DNA of 64,000 nucleotides from Nematostella vectensis (Eukaryota > Cnidaria > Anthozoa > Actiniaria > Edwardsiidae): positions 16,663,994 through 16,727,993 of the forward strand of contig NC_064040.1 of NCBI RefSeq assembly GCF_932526225.1. Reading direction: 5' to 3'. Position 1 is the first letter of the stretch; every line of letters starts with the position of its first letter. The notes beneath the pieces are model-generated. The model ran no database searches. It worked only from the letters and a program-made list of their open reading frames with translations, and had not been told where the DNA came from. Shown here one piece after another: positions 1 through 12,400 of the stretch. Both the position numbers and the translations under genes were made by a program.

Positions 1-427
1 CGTGCGAGACCCACCACACCGAGCCGTCGTCATTAATATCAGGTCCCCGCACAACCGGCTTCAGAGCAATCACACCTGTTTCACCAAGATCTCGCATCTC
101 CTGGTAAACACTGGCGCTTATGTCCCGACCCCGTAGAGTAGCATCCACGCTTGGGAACCGAAGATGGGCGCCGCCGACGAAGAGAGAGTAGTACGTCTCG
201 GGGTCTAAGCTCTCCGGGCCCTCCTGCCGCCGTCCCGGCAGCAGAGGGTCGAACTCGCGCCAGACCTCCTCCGTCCACACCTTCTCCGGTACGAGCGGCT
301 TAAGCAGCCTGTGTTTGACATCGTTGGGGATGTCCTCGTCCAGGATGTTTTGGACCAGCCCTGCCAGTACGGCGGGCGCCTCTTTGTCACGCATGCTATC
401 GAGAATCTCCTCTATATAAGCGTCCAT
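1..427 (-). CDS. unrecognised GC-rich protein, N-terminal part only
   Basis: A minus-strand frame opens with ATG at 427-425 and stays open to the window edge, giving about 142 residues with no stop. It starts MDAYIEEILDSM and is acidic, with repeated Asp/Glu/Leu helical-looking segments followed by a Tyr/Trp/Gly-richer part. I recognise no domain. The stretch is far more GC-rich than the animal introns to its right, and the third codon positions are strongly G/C, which is what keeps other frames open too. It could be a host gene or an ORF of a large mobile element whose remainder lies to the left of the window. There is no in-frame stop immediately upstream of the ATG, so the true start may lie further right. 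Confidence 0.45.
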   Translation of the reverse strand, partial: MDAYIEEILDSMRDKEAPAVLAGLVQNILDEDIPNDVKHRLLKPLVPEKVWTEEVWREFDPLLPGRRQEGPESLDPETYYSLFVGGAHLRFPSVDATLRGRDISASVYQEMRDLGETGVIALKPVVRGPDINDDGSVWWVSH

Positions 428-1183
428 GTTTGGGTATACCCTGTGCCACCCAATCTCCAACTGCCCGTGTCACAACCGGCGGGATGAGTGCCCGGGTATG
501 ACCCGCGCCACCCAGTCTCTAACTGGGAGTTCGGGTATGCCCCGTGCCACCCAGTCTCTAATTGACCGCACCGCGGGCCGCAATGTCAGACAGGACGAGC
601 GCGAACCGCTTCCGAGCGCGCCTCTAGACGCCACGCATCCACTGCCCTACACGATTCGCTCCGCAGGGGCGGCACAACCGCGTCTCCGACCGAGTCCCTA
701 CGCCGCAGATCCTGCACGGCACGGCGAGGGGGATGCCCATACGGAGCCTTTGGAGGTCACCTTGCAGTAGGTGTCCATGCACCTTCGGCCGCACATGTTT
801 GCGTGGCCGGCCTTCAGCCACCCGCAATAATCCCTTCAGTACCTCATCCTTCGAACGCTCGGTATACCACAGGACATACGAATCTCTAATTGCAAACCCA
901 CCGCCTAATTAATTATTCATGCACGCGAAACACCGGCCCTAATTATTATTCATGCACGCGAAACACCTGCCCCTAATTGATTATTCGTGTTCGCGAAATC
1001 TATTTTGCCTACATTAACTTTTGCCGATTGTTTATGTACGTGAAATCGATTTGGCCTTAATTAGCTTTTGCCGATTGTTTATGTAGGCGAAACATCTGCC
1101 TGATATACAGAGACGGGGCTGGGAGGCCCGGGGGGCGATTCGCGGCTCCTAGGCCGTTTCACTCAAACTACCCAGTCCCCCCC
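428..1183. other. upstream spacer with short direct repeats
   Basis: No gene is supported here. The left half is GC-rich. It contains three imperfect direct copies of a motif reading GTGCCACCCARTCTCYAAYT (about 442-461, 509-528, 545-564), each preceded by a GGTATRCCC-like string. The right half (about 900-1090) is AT-rich. It carries three copies of ATTATTCATGCACGCGAAA or close variants, and two copies of CTTTTGCCGATTGTTTATGT. These repeats abut the start of the minus-strand ORF, so they may be its promoter region or the terminal part of a mobile element. The spacer ends where homology to the tandem gene units begins. Confidence 0.5.
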
Positions 1184-1199
1184 CGCAATATCGGTCAAC

Positions 1200-1779
1200 A
1201 TTTGGATATTTATTTTCTTTTTTTTAATAACTTACACACCCATATTGTATTGCGGTATGTAATTTTGAGCCCGGACCGAAAACCCCAAGACGGGAGCGAG
1301 ATTTTATTAGTTTAGGGGAAAGCTCGTGTCCTGTACAGTAGCATTTGACACTAAGGGAGGGTACACGGGAGGCTAGGGAATAGCGGCACTGAATAAGAAT
1401 CGGTATTGGTTTTGAATTCAAGTGTAAAACTTCTACCAGGTTTTGCATGGTTTGGCCAATTCCACGCCGATTGCGCCTCCTGTGTAAACAAGTCCTACGC
1501 CCCAGACAGAAGGATTCTGGGGACACCATGCCGGATGAAGAAACCAATTTTTAAAAGAAGTAGAATTGTCGTGATTTAGCACCCTGATAGAGGGGGGGGG
1601 TGGCATTCCTTGACTCCCCTGGAACCGACATACGAATGGTCGAGAGGCTTTTATAATTAACTCACAGTATGAAATGTATCCAGAACTTTGTATTGAAAGG
1701 GCAGTTGCTAGGTATGGAAGCTGCAATACGGTTTTAAGGACAAAATAAACTATATGGAGCTTTAAGGACAAGCTTAAGG
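1200..1779 (+). promoter_or_regulatory. 5' flank of gene A, present in all three units
   Basis: The 580 bp before the start codon of gene A are homologous to 24238-24838 (gene B) and 43530-44131 (gene C), so this is the place to look for the promoter and 5' untranslated exon. I cannot point to a convincing TATA box or initiator. A partial extra copy of the proximal part of this flank occurs downstream of genes A and B next to a (CAC)n tract, so at least part of it behaves as a dispersed repeat. Confidence 0.35.
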
Positions 1780-3453
1780 ATGAAAGAAGAAAAATGGGCA
1801 ACAAGGCAGGTTGCGAAGCTTGTCGTAATCCTGGTAAGTAGAGCATTTACCTCTTTATACCCAAGGAGCTGGAAATATCATAAATGGAAATTACATAAAT
1901 TACTTTTTAAAACAACACCCATGATAAATAATACAAGTTGTTTTGTAGTAGAGCGGGTAAAGTTTTGGTTCACCCAAATCCTTAAAGGTGTTTTATAAAG
2001 AAGGAATTTTTAAAACCAAAAATGTTAAGGATTTCAAAGGCTTTTGAAGTATTTTACAAATAGATCTTGAGTACGAAAATTACATCAGCGTGAAAATTCC
2101 GTTTATTTGATTCAACGGAGTATTCTAAAAGCGACATTCTAAAAGTTATTTTAACTATTAGCTCTTAGAAACCATTAAATAAAGCTGAAAACAAAAAATA
2201 AATTGCGCTACTTAGTCTCTAGACATGAAGAAATCTTCCATATATTGCTTACATTGAAGTCCCTCTACTGATGGAGCGAGTTTACGTTCGCGAATGTTTA
2301 GCATGTTCAACAGGCGCTAGTTGCGTGAAAGACGGGAAAGCCGAGCTTATTTAGCCGAGCTTATTTAGCCGAGCTTAGTTAGCCGAGCTTAGTTAGCCGA
2401 GCTTAGTTAGCCGAGCTTAGTTAGCCGAGCTTAGTTAGCCGAGCTTAGTTGGCCGAGCTTAGTTGGCCGAGTTTAGTTAGCCGAGCTTAGTTAGCCGGGC
2501 TTAGTTAGCCGGGCTTAGTTAGCCGAGCTTAGTTAGCCGAGCTTAGTTAGCCGAGCTTAGTTAGCCGAGCTTAGTTAGCCGAGCTTAGTTAGCCGAGCTT
2601 AGTTAGCCGAGCTTAGTTAGCCGAGCTTAGTTAGCCGAGCTTAGTTAGCCGAGCTTAGTTAGCCGAGCTTAGTTAGCCGAGCTTAGTTAGCCGAGCTTAG
2701 CCGAGCTTAGTTAGCCGAGCTTAGTTAGCCGAGCTTAGTTAGCCGAGCTTAGTTAGCCGAGCTTAGTTAGCCGAGCTTAGTTAGCCGAGCTTAGTTAGCC
2801 GAGCTTAGTTAGCCGAGCTTAGTTAGCCGAGCTTAGTTAGCCGAGCTTATTTAGCCGAGCTTATTTAGCCGAGCTTATTTAGCCGAGCTTAATCTTGCGT
2901 AAAAAACGAAGAGGCCGAGCGATAGCGAGCAGATTTCGGAGCCGAATCTAAGCTTATTATTTAAGCGGCCAAACAAAAAATGCAAAAAGGAATTCCGTTT
3001 TAAACTCAACATTCCAGACCTCTTCAAAGTGAAATTAGTCATTTAAAAGCTACTCGATTAGATATTTTCTTGCACATTTTAGCTTGATGCAAGCTCTCGC
3101 TGCGCGCGGGCTCATTTCTGGGGTCAACTTGTGAAAAGGAAGAGCTGTTTTTAAACGCTTGAATCTATGCCGTATATGAAAACTCTTTACCTATTCTTTA
3201 TCTCAGGATAAGTAAATATTAAAAACAAGTTACTGGAATTTAGGGGCACTTAAAATCCGTAAAAAAAAATTGTCGTTTCTGGAAGAAATCGCGACCAGAA
3301 AAAATACAAAACAGCCAGTCCTTATAAAATTTGTAAAATTGTTTAAAGGCTCACACTTTTATTAGTTTTAAGAGTTCCCATTCTATTTTCTTATTTTTTC
3401 CTATTTCATCTTATTCCAGGTGTTCGTGGATCGTATTCAAGGAGAATTTGAAG
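1780..3453 (+). CDS. gene A, signal peptide exons
   Basis: Exon 1 (1780-1833) encodes 18 residues ending VAKLVVIL and is followed directly by GTAAGT. Exon 2 (3420-3453, 34 bp) follows TTATTCCAG and begins [11 protein letters not shown]. Joined in phase 0 they give a basic N-region, a hydrophobic core VVILVFV and a polar tail, which is a plausible signal peptide of about 29 residues. The hydrophobic core is thus split by a 1.6-kb intron. Copies B and C change V to L (and L to F in B) but keep the hydrophobicity. The ATG was chosen because only this frame links to exon 2 without a stop. Confidence 0.7.
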
Positions 3454-6400
3454 GTGAAGTAACAGGATCATTTTTGCACTTTTTTCTATATTATATCTCA
3501 TAATTTCAAAATCGTTTTTTTCGATATTTCCAGATTGCTCCGATTCGCTAGGTTTGACATCCGGGGATATCCACGACAACAACCTAACTGCGTCATCCAC
3601 GCTCCCGCCCCAGGCCTCACACGGTCCACAACACGCAAGGCTTCACAATAAGCATGCGTGGTGCGCCGCTAATGATACCGCTGGCCAGTTCATACAGATA
3701 GACCTCGAAGAAGTAAAAATGCTCTCATCTGTCCTCATTCAAGGAGATGCCCGGAAGGACTACTTCGTGACGTCACTTTATTTGGCTTATGGGATAACTG
3801 CTGATCACTGGCTCAACTACACTGAAAACAGCACCACTCGAATTGTAAGTTTCAGACAGCCCTGTACCCTCTAAAAAGTAACTGTTATTTTAATTATTTA
3901 GGCTCTGACATTGAAGTTATGAACAGATTCCATTTAATAATTTCATAATCTAATCTAATCGTTTGATAAGTACAAATTCGAAACAAAAGTAGTGGTACCG
4001 GACCTCGTTTTGTTGCCGTTGATGGCCAGAAACTCTTGTAAAATTCAGCTATTTTAACATTTCGTTATAAAGATTCAGTAGTAAGCTAATAATCGAAATC
4101 TACTGATAACACATTAATCGTGTTACCTGGCCTTTGTTGTTGCCCGTTTAGGTCTATTATGTGCGCGATCATATTGAAAACTGATAAAAAATGCGACTAA
4201 CAAGGGCCTGGGATGGATATACTCGAAACTTTTTCAAGCAATTTCTGAAACAAGTCGTCTCACAGTTTTATGGTAATATGCAGAACTACGATTTAAACAT
4301 ATTAATAGGGCTGTCAGGATTTGTATTAGCGAAAAATCTAAGAAAAAAAGATGGCAGACAAAGCTTAGTCTAAAAACGTTATTTTCTTATTTTGAGATTT
4401 GTAGAGAAAATTGTAGGCGAGGCTAGCTCTGTCCTGAGAATACAGTCGAAGATTTGCTAGATTTTTGCTCTAATCTTCGTGCTTTAAGAAGTTCTAGTAT
4501 CAACTCAATTCTTTGAAAAGAGATCGTGCTAGGAACATCGTTTTTTTTTTTTCAATAACTTGAGATCGCTTTTGCGTTTTCCGAGAGAACTTCTTTTTGC
4601 TAAATTTCATAAAGTTTACAATTTCATAAAGTTATATAAACAACATTTTAAACAACATAGCCAATCAAATTTCGCAGACACGAAATTTGATTGGCTTCTC
4701 GTGAGAACACCATTGTACTAGAACTCGCGTTTAGAAAGACCTCACAGAGCCCATGGTATAGATTAATAACATCTTACTTCTACACAAGACCCCTGTCTTG
4801 TCACCACAACAGCAGAAGCCAATTGCCTTAGGCTTTTGATATGTAGCATATAGAGTGAAGAATATTAGATCCCAAATTCAAACATATATAAACAGCAACA
4901 AGGACAATGGAAATTGATATTGTATACGAGACAAATGTTTTAGCACTTACGGTTAATCGCGTTGAATTAAATTATCTTGAACTTTGATGATTGAATCTTT
5001 GCTGCTAAAACAATTTTTAGAAAAGAATTTTACCACTTCTTGTTACATCGTGGTTTTGTTAATCAATTTCATCTTTCAGTTCAAAGGGAACCGTGATCGT
5101 GAATCAATAAAAAAGCTTCACCTGAAAACGAAGATTGCTGTGCGAAGACTCAGGATCTACCCTGTCACGTGGTTTGCTCACGTGTGCCTAAGGCTGGAAT
5201 TAAAGGGTTGTGACGCAGGTGAGTACTATTCCCTTTTCCTCAATGAACGGTGGGATGCAATTTTCGACTCCACACAAGAAAAAAAAAAGAATTGCGCACC
5301 TTTGCTTAACCCTATTTAGACTGGGTGATTGGGGAGGAGGCTAAAAGGGCCCCCTCCGTGTTTCATGAACCGATTAGACTATGAACATCAAACTTACAGA
5401 CAATGATCAACAGAATGCAAAGAACCGTCACGCCTTATTTTGGGTGTGGTCGAAGCAATTAGGACGTCACAATGACGTCATAAATACGACTTTTAGCCAT
5501 ACTTTCAGTATTGCCTAAATTATCAGATATCGGGTTGAAATTATCTTGCATCATTCAAATATGTCAGAATCAACCTTTTTACGGCTCTTCAATCCAAAAA
5601 AGCCACAAAACGTATAATCATTTCTTTTGTAAGAATTTCCGCCATCTTGGGTTCGCCATCTTGGATTCGCCATCTTGAATCCTAGATTCTTATGATTTTT
5701 GCAAAAGAAAAATAGAATTATTACAGAAAAAGGTATTTGCATGCATTTATTACTGCTCATAGTGATGGTAAATGCATGATATTAGCTTTTAAAGTGTCAT
5801 CTAGTAAATATAGTAATATTTTTACCAACAGCTTTGAGAGAAATTTACCTACCCCTCCCCTTCAAATAAATTAAAAAAGAATTCTAGCGCTGTTGTGAAA
5901 CTTGTCACCTAAACAAACTTATAAAGTCAAAACAGACATTTTATTCTGAGAAACAGGACCAAAATATGAAAAATTCACAACTGTTTAGTTATTGGGAAAC
6001 TTATGTGTTTTCAACTTAAGGGTTGCCATGGTAACATGGAGCGTCTCCTTGACATGCTAATGGTATCAAAACGTCTGCAGATAGATTTTAGGAAAAGTTA
6101 CCAAGTTTTAGCCTCTTTAGCTGCTATGGTTCAGAAGTTATAGAAATTTTCAGGGGGGGGGGATATAAGGAGCCGGATTAGAGGGTACAGGATCATCTTC
6201 TGTGGTGCCATTTTCGCCGACAAAATGCAAGCTGCAAATATAAATATTCTTATGCCACACTTTAATAAATCTCCTTGTTTGCACCGCTTCATTTATTCTT
6301 TTTATCTTTCTCTGTTTTTTTTTTTTTATTCTCCTGGAAAATGGAAGAAAAGTACAGGGTCCCCATTGCCATTTTTCTGCTATAACTGCAGGAATCTAGA

Positions 6401-9400
6401 TTCATTTCTACAGGTGCCATGATCACAATGCTTTGTTGTCCCCATTTTATTCGTACGAAAGCACACGCTTTTTGACTTGTCCGAACTGTCGCGGGTTGCT
6501 TACGATTTGTTGGACTTTCATCCCGCAAAACGCACGTGACTTTCCAGCGCCGAAAGGGTGAATCCACTAACATTCTCGTTCTCCCAGATCCCTTGACTCC
6601 CCTTGGTATGTACAGCCACGACATACCCGATAGTTCAGTGAGTGCATCTTCAAAGTACAGCTCCCAGTATCCTGCACACGAAGCCCGCCTTCTCCACGGT
6701 GGAGCTAACCAAGCTATAACAGATTATGGCTGGATAGCCGCAACTAGTGACCGAGAGCCTTGGTTGAAAATATTTATCTTTTTTGGGCCTGTGTTCGTAA
6801 CGGCTATCGCAACACAAGGAATGAATAAACAGCCTCAGTGGGTTAAGTCATACCAACTGGATTATGAACACATGAACAGCACAATGATAGAATACAGAGA
6901 AAGTGGTGTAGCCAAGGTAAGTGATACGCAAAGATTATAAATAAAAACGAAAAAAGGCGAGACATTTACGCCACGATGTCCCAAAATAGGGCGCCGGGAT
7001 ATTCGGAAAAAAGCGAGGATAAGGCCGGGATTGTTTAGCAGACGTCTTATATACCTTTAGTATTTGGACTTGTCGGTGTCTAGTGTTTTGGGGCCTGTTC
7101 ACCCCCCCCCCCCCCCCCCCCATCCCAAGTGATTTTCCATAGTGATTCGACTCTGTGCTCTTGAAACTTCGCCTTCCAGCCAAAATTTAGATATCAATCA
7201 TTCGCTTTTAGATCTTCTCTGGCAATTTCGACTCTGAAACTGTAATAACGCACCGCCTATCGCCAGCTATCTACACGAGAACTGTACGCTTCCTTCCAAA
7301 GTCTTGGGAAACACACGCGACAATGCGAGTTGAAATCTACACCAACGGAAAATGTAAGTTATACATACCGAAAAGCAATTTGCAGCTATTTGGAGTAAAT
7401 AGTGGTGAATTCCTGGGGGTTCTTCGGGGTAAAGCGATGGGGGAGCTATTCAGAAAATTCGAAAGCTACTCCGAATGACAAATTGACAAAGTGTTTTGTT
7501 TAGAAGACGTTGGTTCGTAGCGTCTTTCTTTACGAACCCCTAAAGAGTACAAATTTTTATAGAAAAGCCTATTTTCTTACTAGAGACGACCCCCTACTAG
7601 ATATATTTTGACACTGCCGAAAACGGAGCCCCACACTTATTGGCTGTTTACAATTCTCAAACTACTACAAGTTTGATAGGTATTTCAAAATTATTGCATT
7701 GCGCCAATTACATCGTGTAAAATGAAACAAAAAATAGTTTATCATTTAAAAATAATTATAATTATACGCTTTACAAAATATGATCGTGCTATATATAGAT
7801 TCTCTGGACCGATGTTTATAGTTTTTCCAGGTTGCACTGTAAAGGTGTGGTTGTGTAGCAATGAAACCAGGATTGAGTCTGCAATACTTCCGATCTGCGG
7901 TTTTATCTGAGGGTTGTATTGATTCCCATCAATCGATCGTTAGGTTTATAAAAGCTTTCAAACTCTCAAACTTGAAAGGAAAAATGTATCTGAAGTCAGT
8001 TCGAGTCAACGATTGAATTTTTTTTTCACTGCTTCAGGTGGTTGAACGATATTATGGTTGTTATCTAATTTGGTATGCGCTATTTATTAACCACTGGCAC
8101 CAGAAAGCAGGGAATGCTGGGTAATGAAGCAGCTTGCATAATAAAGTTTTTGACGGGAAATTTGCGCGTTTGCACGACGCGCGGATGTTAGTTCTCATGT
8201 TTCACTGTCGGTCCAGATTTTCAGAAAGAAATACCTTGAGCTCTTCTTAAGCCTTTTGTGTCTCGAAATGGCAGGGGAAGCGCGGATTCCATGGTCTAAA
8301 GTTATTCAAAATTGCCTACAGTGATTTTGAAGGATATGTTACTGAAGTAAGGGAAACTCTGTCTTTAGTAAGGGAGAACGAGCTTGCTACCACTAGTTCT
8401 TATGTTATTACTGAACGCAATCAAAGGGATGCGGCGAGGACCTCACTTAGAGCGGTAAGCTGGTTAACAAAAAATCGTTTTAGTTTTTTTAACATGTTAA
8501 AGGCTGGGTACATGCACAAATGTATCAAACAAGCTTATTCGAAGAAACCAATTGCTACTCCGTTTTATATGAATTAAGCCCTTATCAGCTTTTTTAATGA
8601 TGTCAATATTTAAGTATTCAAGTGCCGAGAGGACAATGTACGACATATTTCTGTAAAACAGTGATCTCACACTTACAGTGATCTTACAATATCACCTTAC
8701 AAATATGGACAAGTGTTAATCTGTGTTTAACCCATTAACTCCTGGCTATTTTTGAGCTGAATGTACAAAAAAACAGACTGAAAACAGATACCTCCCCCTA
8801 TTTTGAGTTTTATACAGCCCGTCAAATTCAAACAGCGCTACACCTAGTCAGCGGTATCCTAACTTTCCAACAGTGCTTTGCGGTCCCACCTCTAATCCCT
8901 TGTCGATGTGCTGATTTGCTGATAGTTCCTCGTATTTATTCATCAAAAATACAGCTGTAAGCATATTGGGAGAGTGTCCTAGGACGTCATGAAATCTATT
9001 GGGGCATAATTGAGTGCTGTGCTTATGGATATTTGCAAGCAAAGGTGGATTCAAGGTGATGTTTTCTTGTTTGGCTTTGCCTAGATGAGAAAATAATTTT
9101 GCCAATGAATCACCACAGCTCTCCCAAATGCTGTCTTTTCTGAAACCAAATTAATTCTAAAATTGTTTACGCTGCTATTCTGGGCCTGTATGACCTGGAA
9201 TTGATTTGTTTGGCTTCGGGGTGAAAAAACTTTTCATCTGACTTTGGGGAGAGGAGTGTTGACTGGCCTTCACCTCGTGAAATTTTCCCTGGATATCCCA
9301 GAATGCTTTGCAATCCGAATGGCATCCAAGTGGTTTCACAAGCCTTCAACCTGAACCTGGAAGATAATAAAGGTATATATTTGTGTCTTGAGCTGTATTT

Positions 9401-12400
9401 GCTGATCTCTCCATCTGTGTGGTATTTTGAGCTCTTTGTTAAGAGGTGTGATTCTGCTTTTCTTTCCTTGTCCGATTTGGAATTTGTCAAAGAACCTGTG
9501 CTATTATTTGGCTTAAAAGTAGTTACTATCATCTTTGTTGAATGCATATCTGCAAGACCAAGTATCCTTTAGACTGATGCCTGAGTATCTTTATCTTGTT
9601 GTGTTTATTTTGCATTATTTTTTTTTTTTGGTTGTAGGTACTTCTCAAGGCCGGTACAGGCCGGTTGAGGGGTCAATGTCTTAAAGTTCTTAAAACCTTT
9701 CATTTATATCAATCTAGCCAAAACAAAGCATAGATAAACTTTCAAATTCTGAAAAGGGAATTGAATTTGATTGAAATTTGAATTTTCTACAGATCTTTGA
9801 AAATTTTCCTGGCCGCGCGAAAGGAGATTGAATCGAGTGAATAATTCCAAGTTTTGGCGGGAAAATCTGAAACAACTTATTTTCCTAAATCCGTTAAAAT
9901 TCAGAGACGGCAATACCACAAAATGTTGGCGAATTGTTTTCTATTGCAATGCTACCCACAATGAAGCGAAGAATAATTTAAAGTCGAGAATTGTATGCGA
10001 AAAAAGAAAATATCGTTTTGTTGTAGGTTTCAAAAACAGCGCGCGCTCGTGAGAATGTCGCCATAGTTGATTGCGGATGCAGCGCGCGCGCACAATGCAA
10101 AAACAATTCAAAGACTAAAAACTATCTGCTAAATTTTGCAGATTTGTTTCCTGAAGTTAAATAATCATTTGACTACCAGGTTAAGATATAAAGATGACGG
10201 TAAAAGTTTCAACCACACAACGTTCTTTAGCAATAACTAAAAAGACATGAAGACGGGAACCGGTTTAACGCGCGCATTATGTTTTCTCATGTAATTTGGT
10301 TGACATCTCGATCTACGTCACAAATGACTGGACCCGGGCCTATCAGTTCACGGCCTTTTTTCCGAAGGTTGACCAAAATACCTCAATATTACAGATTTGA
10401 GTTATTCGCGCGAACGCGTGTTTTATAGGGTCCATACGAACCACATACCATTTGGAAGATGAAAATATAAAGAATTGACAAAGTCTATCAACTCTGAAAT
10501 GTTATATGGACTTTAAAGTTGACAAGTAAAAAAATGGTATGGTCAATGTTCTTGTAATGTAGTTGTTTCACTATTAAAGATGTAAATATTTATTTTGATA
10601 TTAATATCATTTTAATGAGCTGTGATTATGACGGTATGTAAAATAAAAAACTGATTTCCTTCTTAATAAATACTAGTTATGCAATGCTTCCAAGTGGCAC
10701 TGTAGCTGTAGCAAACCCCTAATATTTCTACTAGCCTTAGGGTAAGTGTGTATATGCTAGGAAGATTACAAGACGAGTGGGATATCCTGCAGTAGGCCAC
10801 TTAAAAACATTGTATAATACCTCTAGGTGCAGTGCATAATGAAAAGGTTGAGTGGATTTCATAAAATATATATCGAGATTCCTGCATTCTGACTGATTAT
10901 AATGTGGTGTGGCAAAAAAAGTTGTATGAAAGAACTTTTTCAAATTCGACAAAACCAGTTCTCATATGAGTATTTCTGGTTTCGGTGGTTGTAATATAGT
11001 GCCTTCTATTTTTATGACACCGCACTGTAAGGGTGTGGTTGTGTAGCGCTTGGTTTTGCCCATTCTCGTAACACCGCACTGTAAGGGTGTGGTTGGGTAG
11101 CGCTTGGTTTTGCCCATTCTCGTAACACCGCACTGTAAGGGTGTGGTTGTGTAATGCTTGGTTTTGCCCATTATCGTAACACCGCACTGTAAGGGTGTGG
11201 TTGTGTAATGCTTGGTTTTGCCCATTCTCGTAACACCGCACTGTAAGGGTGTGGTTGTGTAATGATTGGTTTTGCCCATTTTTGTAACACCGCACTGTAA
11301 GGGTGTGGTTGTGTAGCGCTTGGTTTTGCCCATTCTCGTAACACCGCACTGTAAGGGTGTGGTTGTGTAGCGCTTGGTTTTGCCCATTCTCGTAACACCG
11401 CACTGTAAGGGTGTGGTTGTGTAGCGCTTGGTTTTGCCCATTCTCGTAACACCGCACTGTAAGGGTGTGGTTGTGTAGCGCTTGGTTTTGCCCATTCTCG
11501 TAACACCGCACTGTAAGGGTGTGGTTGTGTAGCGCTTTGTTTTGCCCATTCTCGTAACACCGCACTGTAAGGGTGTGGTTGTGTAATGATTGGTTTTGCC
11601 CATTCTCGTAACACCGCACTGTAAGGGTGTGGTTGTGTAATGCTTGGTTTTGCCCATTCTCGTAACACCGCACTGTAAGGGTGTGGTTGTGTAGCGCTTG
11701 GTTTTGCCCATTCTCGTAACACCGCACTGTAAGGGTGTGGTTGTGTAGCGTTTGGTTTTGCCCATTTTTGTAACACCGCACTGTAAGGGTGTGGTTGTGT
11801 AGCGCTTGGTTTTGCCCATTCTCGTAACACCGCACTGTAAGGGTGTGGTTGTGTAGCGCTTGGTTTTGCCCATTCTCGTAACACCGCACTGTAAGGGTGT
11901 GGTTGTGTAGCGCTTGGTTTTGCCCATTCTCGTAACACCGCACTGTATGGGTGTGGTTGTGTAACGCTTAGTTTTGCCCATTCTCGTAACACCGCACTGT
12001 AAGGGTGTGGTTGTGTAACGCTTGGTTTTGCCCATTCTCGTAACACCGCACTGTAAGGGTGTGGTTGTGTAACGCTTGGTTTTGCCCATTCTCGTAACAC
12101 CGCACTGTAAGGGTGTGGTTGTGTAACGCTTGGTTTTGCCCATTCTCGTAACACCGCACTGTAAGGGTGTGGTTGTGTAACGCTTGGTTTTGCCCATTCT
12201 CGTAACAACGCACTGTAAGGGTGTGGTTGTGTAGCGCTTGGTTTTGCCCATTCTTGTAACACCGCACTGTAAGGGTGTGGTTGCATTGTGAAGCACTTGG
12301 TTTTGCCCATTCTTGTAACACCGCACTGTAAGGGTGTGGTTGTGTAGCGCTTGGTTTTGCCCATTCTCGTAACACCGCACTGTAAGGGTGTGGTTGTGAA

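Larger units (their letters stand above)
7829..10977. other. intron 6 block shared by A and B, absent from C
   Basis: Between the discoidin 2 and discoidin 3 exons, genes A and B contain a long block with no counterpart in the 0.76-kb intron of C. It starts with one isolated monomer-like copy of the 54-bp minisatellite (GCACTGTAAAGGTGTGGTTG, about 7834), then a stretch that in B recurs in inverted orientation near the far end. Inside are possible minus-strand exons, described separately, and CG-rich stretches with E2F-like TTTGGCGGGAAA sites. A keeps about 330 bp (10258-10590) that B lacks. The block looks like one inserted piece, perhaps a mobile element that carried a host gene fragment. 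Confidence 0.5.

Noticed and set aside
1224-1846. Minus-strand ORFs over the 5' flank of gene A (similar at 24699-24914 and 43992-44207)
   Set aside because: Antisense shadows of the signal-peptide exon and flank; not preserved in length among copies.
2340-2892. Telomere-like or CRISPR-like repeat
   Set aside because: 14-bp GCCGAGCTTAGTTA units without spacers, inside an intron; an ordinary minisatellite.
6536-6587. ATG and upstream extension of the discoidin 2 exon
   Set aside because: The frame is open by chance through the acceptor; discoidin homology and the phase of the preceding exon start at 6588.
9140-9170. A 31-bp intron (donor GCGTAAAC) joining the two nested minus-strand exons
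   Set aside because: Phase fits but it is too short for a normal animal intron; the donor 24 bp further upstream giving about 55 bp is slightly more credible.
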